Assembly: GCF_014645355.1 (NCBI RefSeq)
Contig: NZ_BMLS01000001.1
Span: forward strand, 1,364,001 to 1,428,000
Length of the DNA stretch: 64,000 bases
Origin: Bowmanella pacifica
Lineage (GTDB): Bacteria; Pseudomonadota; Gammaproteobacteria; Enterobacterales; Alteromonadaceae
Reading direction: 5' to 3'
In this document: one piece after another, positions 55,677 through 64,000 of the stretch
Layout of the letters: each line of letters starts with the position of its first letter
Numbering within the stretch: position 1 is the first letter of the stretch
Notes under the pieces: generated by a model
Database searches by the model: none
Told to the model about the DNA's origin: nothing
Seen by the model: only the letters and a program-made list of their open reading frames with translations
Program-made: the position numbers and the translations under genes

Positions 55677-56780
55677 ATGAAATTTACTATAAGTAGGGAA
55701 AACTTCTTACAACCTCTGCAATTGGTTGCTGGAGCCGTTGAACGTCGACACACTTTACCCATTTTATCTAACGTGTTGATTAAAGTTAGTGAGGGTACAC
55801 TATGGCTAACAGGCACGGATTTAGAGGTTGAGCTAATATCTAATGTTACTTTGGCTGGTCAATGTGAAGACGGTGAAATTACCGTGCCTGCCAAGAAGTT
55901 GTTAGATATCGTAAAAGGCTTTTCCGATGTAGGCGACGTTGAGTTTGTGGTTGAAGGTAATAAGGCGTTGCTGAAGTCGGGACGTGGTAGATATTCATTG
56001 TCTACGCTTCCGGCCAGTGAATATCCAAACCTTGAGGATTGGCAGGGAGAGATTGAATTTGAAATTTCTCAGTCACAGCTGAAGCGGCTGATAGACAGTA
56101 CTCATTTCTCGATGGCTCAACAAGATGTGCGTTACTACCTAAATGGTATGTCACTCGAAACAGAGGATGGCATTATTCGCACTGTTGCCACTGATGGACA
56201 TAGATTGGCATTATGCAGAACGCCTTATGAAGGCACACCTTTGCCCGACCGTCAGGTCATTATTCCCAGGAAGGGTGTGATGGAAATATCACGCCTTATC
56301 GAGAATGATGATAAATCTCTGAAGGTACAAATCGGCGCCAATCACATTCGCATATTCTCTACCGACTTTATTTTTACCAGCAAGCTGGTAGATGGCAGAT
56401 TTCCTGATTATAGAAGGGTTCTGCCCAAGGATGGAGACAAGCGCGTAGAGGCAAGCAAAGAAACGCTGAAGCAGGCGTTTTCTCGCGCCTCTATTCTCTC
56501 AAACGAAAAGTTTAGAGGAGTGAGGCTGAACCTGGCATCTGGTGAGTTGAAGATTACCGCCAACAACCCTGAACAGGAAGAAGCCGAAGAAATTGTTGAT
56601 GTACAGTATCAAGGTGACAGCCTGGAAATTGGTTTTAATGTTGCTTATCTAATCGATGTGTTGAATGCGCTGGGTTCAGAGAATGTATGCATTAGCATGT
56701 CCGATTCAAACAGCAGCGCGCTAATCGAAGATGCGGCAGATGACTCTGCGCTTTATGTCATTATGCCGATGAGGTTATAA
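55677..56780 (+). CDS. dnaN: DNA polymerase III beta sliding clamp
   Basis: A 367-residue clamp, normal length. MKFTISRENFLQPLQLVAG and RHTLPILSNVL open the first of three similar domains; VATDGHRLALCR is the central block and ALYVIMPMRL the conserved C-terminus. The dimer ring tethers the polymerase to DNA. It lies 19 nt after dnaA. Confidence 0.98.
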   Translation: MKFTISRENFLQPLQLVAGAVERRHTLPILSNVLIKVSEGTLWLTGTDLEVELISNVTLAGQCEDGEITVPAKKLLDIVKGFSDVGDVEFVVEGNKALLKSGRGRYSLSTLPASEYPNLEDWQGEIEFEISQSQLKRLIDSTHFSMAQQDVRYYLNGMSLETEDGIIRTVATDGHRLALCRTPYEGTPLPDRQVIIPRKGVMEISRLIENDDKSLKVQIGANHIRIFSTDFIFTSKLVDGRFPDYRRVLPKDGDKRVEASKETLKQAFSRASILSNEKFRGVRLNLASGELKITANNPEQEEAEEIVDVQYQGDSLEIGFNVAYLIDVLNALGSENVCISMSDSNSSALIEDAADDSALYVIMPMRL

Positions 56781-56820
56781 CCCTGCCCATCTTTTTGGCC
56801 TTAACAGGCTTACAATTAAA

Positions 56821-57906
56821 ATGAAGCTGGAGCGTCTCCAAATCCAGCAGTTTAGGAATTTGCAGAATGTTTCGCTTGTTCCGGCTGCTGGGTTAAACGT
56901 TATCTACGGCGTAAATGGAAGCGGTAAATCTTCATTACTGGAAGCTATCCATTATCTCGGTTTTGGCCGTTCTTTTCGCAGCGCTCGCCATCAACATGTC
57001 ATTCAGCATGACACGGACTCATTTACGGTGTTTTGCAAAACCTTGGATGAAGCGTCAACAAAATCCGCAGCAATAGGATACCAGCGACTCCGAAGCGGGG
57101 AGTCCATCATCAAGGTTAACGGAGAGCAGCTAAGCCGCACTTCGGATTTGGTTAAGTTGTTACCGGTTCAGATCTTTACGCCTATTAGCTCGGAAGTGAT
57201 TCATGGAGCGCCGAATTTACGGCGACGCTTTTTGGATTGGGGATTGTTCCACGTGGAACAATCTTTTCTCGCATTAAACGGACGTTACCAACAGATTTTG
57301 GCACACAGAAATGCTTTGCTGAGAAAGGGCTCTTTCAATAGCCAAGGGGCGTTTTGGGATGAGTCCTTAGCTGACAGCGGGGAACAGGTAGATAAGCTCA
57401 GAGAGAGCTATTTGGAAAGGCTGCTCCCGTATATATATACAAATCTAAGCCATTTTCTACCTGAGTTTTCCTTCGAAATTTCGTATCATAGCGGGTGGGA
57501 TAGGTCTAAGTCTCTGGCTGAAGTATTAAAGCAAAATATGCCTAGAGATCTTAAGTATGGCTTCACATCCCAAGGACCACATAAAGCTGATCTGCGAGTG
57601 AAAGCTGATGGCATCGCTGCGCAGGAAGTGCTCTCTCGAGGGCAGGCTCGAATGTTGATGGCAGCGCTGTTGCTTTCGCAGTCTCAGTATTTACTGCAAG
57701 AGAAACAAAAGGGCTGTGTGTTCTTGTTGGATGATATTGGTGCTGAGTTAGATGCGGTAAAGCGAGAAGCTTTTATCAAAGAGTTACTGAAGTCTTCTGC
57801 ACAGATCTTTGTCACAGCTGTTGAAAAACAGCATGTGGACTTTGTTGAAGATTATAAAGATAAAAAAATGTTTCACGTGGAACATGGCCAGGTGAAAGAG
57901 GAGTAG
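56821..57906 (+). CDS. recF: DNA repair and recombination protein RecF
   Basis: A 361-residue SMC-like ATPase: Walker A GVNGSGKSSLLEAIHYLGFG, signature VLSRGQARMLMAALLLS, Walker B VFLLDDIGAELD. It helps load RecA at gaps with RecO and RecR. The coding sequence contains two parS palindromes (57245-57260 and 57869-57884), the second encoding MFHVEH near the C-terminus. Confidence 0.97.
   Translation: MKLERLQIQQFRNLQNVSLVPAAGLNVIYGVNGSGKSSLLEAIHYLGFGRSFRSARHQHVIQHDTDSFTVFCKTLDEASTKSAAIGYQRLRSGESIIKVNGEQLSRTSDLVKLLPVQIFTPISSEVIHGAPNLRRRFLDWGLFHVEQSFLALNGRYQQILAHRNALLRKGSFNSQGAFWDESLADSGEQVDKLRESYLERLLPYIYTNLSHFLPEFSFEISYHSGWDRSKSLAEVLKQNMPRDLKYGFTSQGPHKADLRVKADGIAAQEVLSRGQARMLMAALLLSQSQYLLQEKQKGCVFLLDDIGAELDAVKREAFIKELLKSSAQIFVTAVEKQHVDFVEDYKDKKMFHVEHGQVKEE
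57245..57260. promoter_or_regulatory. parS: parS site (perfect palindrome) in recF
   Basis: TGTTCCACGTGGAACA is a perfect 16-bp palindrome identical to the ParB-binding core known from pseudomonads; with flanks it extends to 22 bp (57242-57263). The site is inside recF about 13 kb from oriC. Confidence 0.9.
57869..57884. promoter_or_regulatory. parS: parS site in recF 3' end
   Basis: TGTTTCACGTGGAACA is an intermediate between the Bacillus-type and Pseudomonas-type parS cores and differs from the first recF site at one base. It lies 22 bp before the end of recF. Confidence 0.87.
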
Positions 57907-57913
57907 AAGGTAA

Positions 57914-60331
<2,418 letters not shown>

Positions 60332-60337
60332 CAATGA

Positions 60338-60361
60338 AAAAGCCGGCAATCGCCGGCTTTT
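60338..60361. terminator. Bidirectional terminator after gyrB
   Basis: A 10-bp stem AAAAGCCGGC (60338-60347) and GCCGGCTTTT (60352-60361) with loop AATC and T run on the plus strand lies 7 bp after the gyrB stop. It also serves the convergent lipoprotein gene. Confidence 0.92.
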
Positions 60362-60387
60362 TTAATAAAATCAAAATGTTATATCGC

Positions 60388-60828
60388 CTATTTAGTCTTT
60401 TTGTCGATGGTGACAAGGGGATGACCAGAGTGAGAAAAGTCGATATAAAACTCGTAGAGGCCGGTCTCGCTGGGCGTGAACTTAAAATTATTGTTGGTGG
60501 TATCGCAGCTCGCACGGACAGCTTTACCCAGTTGGACATGCTCATCACTGTCTTTTTGCAAATAACCGCAGTTAGAACCTTCTGACCATTGCGCGTCAGC
60601 TATTCTGAAATCATACGGCTGGCCATCGGCAATCAATTCCGCCTCACCTCTGAAAAGCGTTTCTGAAAGACGTTGCATCTTGTAATTCTCATCGGCTTCC
60701 CACCAAGTGAATACGCCTCTCAAATACAGGTCTTGGATTTGCTCTGGCTCTGGCAGACTGGGGCGAGTAGCACAGGCTGACAATGTCGATAGTAGTAGGG
60801 CGATGGTGAGCGCTCTAGGCATGGCCAT
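60388..60828 (-). CDS. Small lipoprotein with a glycan-binding-like domain
   Basis: A 146-residue lipoprotein: signal MAMPRALTIALLLSTLSAC, Cys19. The mature part reads LYLRGVFTWWEADENYKM, YDFRIADAQWSEGSNCGYL, and GLYEFYIDFSHSGHPLVTI. This strand pattern resembles the beta-sandwich (E-set/CBM-like) domains attached to pullulanases, where FKIADADW precedes a glycine/cysteine turn. A glycan-recognition role is only suggested. ATG 60828 has GAGGAA seven bases upstream; the frame extends further but without conserved features. It stands alone between gyrB and glyS. Confidence 0.65.
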   Translation of the reverse strand: MAMPRALTIALLLSTLSACATRPSLPEPEQIQDLYLRGVFTWWEADENYKMQRLSETLFRGEAELIADGQPYDFRIADAQWSEGSNCGYLQKDSDEHVQLGKAVRASCDTTNNNFKFTPSETGLYEFYIDFSHSGHPLVTIDKKTK

Positions 60829-60933
60829 TCTACGGTTCCTCAATATTTCTTGTAGGGCTTCTAATTGCGCATAGTTATAACAAATCATCCGTGGCAAAGC
60901 GAATAACGCCGACGCTGAAATTGTGCCTTACTA

Positions 60934-60962
60934 ATAAAAAAGCCCACCGGAAGGTGGGCCTT
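60934..60962 (-). terminator. Terminator of the glyQS operon
   Basis: A 7-bp stem GCCCACC (60942-60948) and GGTGGGC (60953-60959) with loop GGAA, followed on the minus strand by TTTTTTA, lies 20 bp past the glyS stop. Confidence 0.88.
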
Positions 60963-60981
60963 AAAAACAAAGTCAATGCAT

Positions 60982-63048
60982 TCAGTTAAGAATCGAAATA
61001 TCTGCCACGCCCATAAATAAAGTACGCAATTCATTCAGCAATGCCAGACGATTCGATCTGACGGCAGGATCCTCATCCATTACCATCACCTCATCAAAGA
61101 ACTTGTCTATGCTTTCTCGCAAGGTTGCCAGGGTCACCAGAGTTTGCTTGTAATCCAGCCTTTGCATACTCTGCTGAATCTGTCCTTTAACCGATTCAAG
61201 CTGGGTAAGCAGAGCCTGTTCTGAGCTCTCTTTTAACAAGGCTGCGTCCACTTTTTCCTGTAGCGGCTCTTCTACCTTAGCCAGGATATTGGCAACGCGT
61301 TTATTCGCAGCTGCAAGCGCCTGTGCGGCTTCCAATGTCTTAAAGTGTTGCACGGCTTTGATGCGGGCATCAAAATCGGCTGGACGCGATGGACGGCGTG
61401 CTAGAACGGATTGGATAACGTCGACATCTACGCCTTGCTCTTGATACCAGGCACGGAAGCGCCCCTGTACAAACTCAAAGACCTGTTCTGCCGCATCAGC
61501 ATTGGTGAGCTTATCGCCAAACAGTGTGACTGATGCATCGATTAATGGCTGAAGATCTAAAGGTAAGGTCTTCTCTACCACTATGCGTAATAAACCTATT
61601 GCCGCTCTTCGCAGTGCAAAAGGATCTTTGTCACCCTTGGGGGCCTGACCTATGCCAAAAATCCCAACCAGAGTATCTAGCTTATCTGCTATGGCTACCG
61701 AGCAACTGATGGGGGATGTCGGGAGCTGGTCGCCTGAATATCTGGGCATGTACTGCTCGTTCAATGCCAGTGCTACTTCTTCGTCTTCACCATCCAGACG
61801 AGCGTAGTGCATTCCCATAACGCCTTGTACATCAGGGAATTCCATAACCATGTTGGACATTAAATCGGTTTTAGACAGCAAGCCGGCGCGTTGCGCTTGT
61901 TGCTTATTTGCGCCCAATGATTCAGCTACGATGGCCGCCAGTGCAGCTATGCGCTCGGACTTATCTTTCAGCGTGCCTAACTGCTTTTGGAACAACACTG
62001 TGTCGAGACTTGCCAGACGATCTTCCAGACGTTGCTTTTTGTCGGTAGTGAAGAAAAATTCGGCATCGGCCAAGCGTGGGCGGATGACCTTTTCGTTACC
62101 TTGAATAATCTGCACAGGATCCTTGCTTTCGATATTAGTTACAAAAGCAAAGCGTGGCAAAAGTGCGCCCGTTTGACTAAAGAGGGGGAAGTACTTTTGG
62201 TCACCCTTCATCGTATAAATAAGGGCTTCTTTGGGGACTTGCAGAAAACTTTCCTCGAAGGAGGCGGTAAGTACCACTGGCCATTCTACCAGCGCGGTGA
62301 CTTCTTCCAGTAAGCTTTCTTCTGGTTCTATCTTGGCATTTTCAGTGGCTGCAGCGTTGGCCAGTCCCCGTCTTATCACTTCTTTTCGCTCGCCAAAATC
62401 CGCTAATACATGGGCGCCACGCAGCAGTGCCAGATAATTATCAGCATGATCTAGGGTCAGCGGAGCGGGGTGATGAAACCTGTGTCCTGAAAGGGTGGTT
62501 GAGGAGCTAATGCCCAGCACCTCTCCATCAATCAGCTCGTTTCCGAACATCATGCAGACATTATGGACAGGGCGGATAAACTCAGTGGACTTGGCACCCC
62601 AGCGCATGGGTTTAGGAATAGGCAGTGCTTTCAGGGCCTGATTAACCATACCGGCCAAAATGGCGGGCAAGCTTTCGCCTTTTACATTAGCCATGTGCAG
62701 AAGCCACTCACCCTTATCGGTGGATAAACGTTGGGCGTCGCTAATGTCTATTCCCAGTCCTTTTGCCCAGCCGAGTGCTGCGCGGGTAGGCTGACCTTCG
62801 GCATCAAATGCAGCGCTGACAGCAGGGCCTCGTTTTTCGATCACTTTGTCGGCTTGCTGATAAGCTAACGCTTTAACATAAACCGCCAGGCGTCTGGGGG
62901 AGGCAAACCAAACTATGTCCTGTTTAGACAATTCAGCTTGCTGAAGCTGCTTATCCATTTCCTGCGCGAAGGACTCTGCCAGCTTGGTTAACGCCTTAGG
63001 GGGCAACTCTTCTGTGCCAATTTCAATCAGTAAGTTTTCCTGGCGCAT
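60982..63048 (-). CDS. glyS: Glycyl-tRNA synthetase beta subunit
   Basis: A 688-residue beta subunit: [20 protein letters not shown] is the conserved N-terminus, and [28 protein letters not shown] and [13 protein letters not shown] follow. It carries tRNA binding in the alpha2beta2 enzyme. ATG 63048 is chosen: it overlaps the glyQ stop as TAATG, while the longer frame adds glyQ antisense-frame residues. Confidence 0.97.
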   Translation of the reverse strand: MRQENLLIEIGTEELPPKALTKLAESFAQEMDKQLQQAELSKQDIVWFASPRRLAVYVKALAYQQADKVIEKRGPAVSAAFDAEGQPTRAALGWAKGLGIDISDAQRLSTDKGEWLLHMANVKGESLPAILAGMVNQALKALPIPKPMRWGAKSTEFIRPVHNVCMMFGNELIDGEVLGISSSTTLSGHRFHHPAPLTLDHADNYLALLRGAHVLADFGERKEVIRRGLANAAATENAKIEPEESLLEEVTALVEWPVVLTASFEESFLQVPKEALIYTMKGDQKYFPLFSQTGALLPRFAFVTNIESKDPVQIIQGNEKVIRPRLADAEFFFTTDKKQRLEDRLASLDTVLFQKQLGTLKDKSERIAALAAIVAESLGANKQQAQRAGLLSKTDLMSNMVMEFPDVQGVMGMHYARLDGEDEEVALALNEQYMPRYSGDQLPTSPISCSVAIADKLDTLVGIFGIGQAPKGDKDPFALRRAAIGLLRIVVEKTLPLDLQPLIDASVTLFGDKLTNADAAEQVFEFVQGRFRAWYQEQGVDVDVIQSVLARRPSRPADFDARIKAVQHFKTLEAAQALAAANKRVANILAKVEEPLQEKVDAALLKESSEQALLTQLESVKGQIQQSMQRLDYKQTLVTLATLRESIDKFFDEVMVMDEDPAVRSNRLALLNELRTLFMGVADISILN

Positions 63049-63959
63049 TAGTTGCTCTCCTTCTGCTTGCACATTGGGAAACCGAGGGCCTCCCGGGACT
63101 CGTAGTAGCGCTGAGCACATGCCTTAGCCAGGGTTCGAACTCGTAGGATGTAACGTTGACGCTCTGTTACTGAAATGGCGTGACGGGCATCCAGCAAGTT
63201 AAAGGCGTGAGACGCTTTCATAACTTGCTCATAAGCGGGCAGGGCCAAGCCCTTTTCAATAAGAAACTGGCTATCTTTTTCACACTGATCAAAAGTTCGG
63301 AACAGCGCGTCTACATCGGCATATTCGAAGTTATAAGTGGATTGCTCTACTTCATTTTGATGGAACACATCACCATAAGTAACCCGACCCATTGGGCCGT
63401 CGGTCCATACCAAATCATAAATGCTATCAACGCCCTGAATATACATGGCCAGTCGTTCCAGACCATAAGTGATCTCACCGGTTACCGGTGCGCACTCGAT
63501 ACCGCCAACCTGCTGGAAATAGGTAAACTGGGTCACTTCCATGCCGTTAAGCCAAACTTCCCAGCCCAGTCCCCAGGCACCTAGCGTAGGGGATTCCCAG
63601 TTGTCTTCGACAAAACGAATGTCGTGAACCAGCGGATCAAAACCCAACTCTCTTAACGAGCCCAGATACAACTCCTGAATGTTATCCGGGGAGGGTTTCA
63701 ACATAACTTGAAACTGGTAATAGTGTTGTAGTCGGTTTGGGTTCTCACCATAGCGACCATCAGTGGGTCTGCGGCAGGGTTGAACATAGGCACTACTGAT
63801 TGGCTCTGGGCCAATAGAGCGAAGAAACGTCATGGGGTGGAAGGTGCCTGCGCCTACTTCCATGTCGAGGGGTTGGATAATCACACAGCCCTGACGTGCC
63901 CAGTAATCCTGCAGGGCTAGAATCAGTCCCTGGAAAGTCTTGATATCGAACTTTTGCAT
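63048..63959 (-). CDS. glyQ: Glycyl-tRNA synthetase alpha subunit
   Basis: A 303-residue class II synthetase subunit: [51 protein letters not shown] and [13 protein letters not shown] are diagnostic. It binds glycine and ATP and activates the amino acid. The start ATG 63959 lies 41 bp from the window edge; the promoter is outside or unresolved. One-base overlap couples it to glyS. Confidence 0.97.
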   Translation of the reverse strand: MQKFDIKTFQGLILALQDYWARQGCVIIQPLDMEVGAGTFHPMTFLRSIGPEPISSAYVQPCRRPTDGRYGENPNRLQHYYQFQVMLKPSPDNIQELYLGSLRELGFDPLVHDIRFVEDNWESPTLGAWGLGWEVWLNGMEVTQFTYFQQVGGIECAPVTGEITYGLERLAMYIQGVDSIYDLVWTDGPMGRVTYGDVFHQNEVEQSTYNFEYADVDALFRTFDQCEKDSQFLIEKGLALPAYEQVMKASHAFNLLDARHAISVTERQRYILRVRTLAKACAQRYYESREALGFPMCKQKESN

Positions 63960-64000
63960 AAGATCCGGTGTTTTGCTGGTTTACTTTGAAAAATGCTGCC

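Overview
The window looks like chromosomal DNA from around the replication origin of a marine gammaproteobacterium of the Alteromonadaceae type. The evidence is the block rpmH-dnaA-dnaN-recF-gyrB, an oriC beside mnmG and mioC with perfect DnaA boxes and about 20 GATC (Dam) sites, the complete atp operon, parAB, and glyQS as separate alpha and beta subunits. The genus is inferred from gene order and protein style; it was not tested.

Positions 1-22928 hold the downstream half of a type VI secretion system (T6SS): the end of hcp, tagJ, tssE, tssF, tssG and clpV. Two cargo cassettes follow. The first is an AT-rich pair of paralogous putative immunity genes and a class 3 lipase. The second is vgrG, a DUF6484 protein, a DUF2169 protein, a thiolase-like protein, a DUF4150/PAAR-like protein with a GHH nuclease tail, a propeller-like protein and a TIGR02270 protein. 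It closely parallels the vgrG1b/tse7 module I recall from Pseudomonas aeruginosa. The end of this region has divergent PP2C phosphatase (pppA-like) and receptor kinase (ppkA-like) genes, the kinase being followed by a polysaccharide deacetylase lipoprotein and a TPR lipoprotein. The T6SS genes upstream of hcp lie outside the window.

Positions 22945-32240 hold a LysM/TPR lipoprotein, a DTW-domain tRNA modification enzyme, a histidine kinase with an NtrC-type regulator, and a three-gene MacAB-like ABC export operon. A sigma54-type promoter and an upstream palindrome precede the export operon, which ties it to the adjacent NtrC-type regulator.

Positions 32262-43630 read leftward: the nine-gene atp operon, then mnmG-rsmG-parA-parB. 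oriC lies at about 43631-44135. Leftward of the origin-proximal hairpin come dnaC-like, dnaT-like and mioC genes, placing the helicase-loader genes directly beside the origin. Next are a receiver-phosphatase/STAS partner-switching pair, a TetR-controlled AhpD-like operon, yajQ-mnmE, and the rpmH-rnpA-yidD-yidC operon. It diverges from dnaA-dnaN-recF-gyrB. A small lipoprotein gene and glyQS close the window.

Three parS-like palindromes, two in recF and one in the leader of the export operon, complement the parAB genes. The most unusual points are the composition break inside the lipase gene, the thiolase homologue without its catalytic cysteine, the parS-like site in a sigma54 leader, the (Val-Glu-Ser)9 tract in the kinase, and a small unlisted membrane protein gene at 17863-18033. 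No tRNA, rRNA, IS element or CRISPR array was seen.
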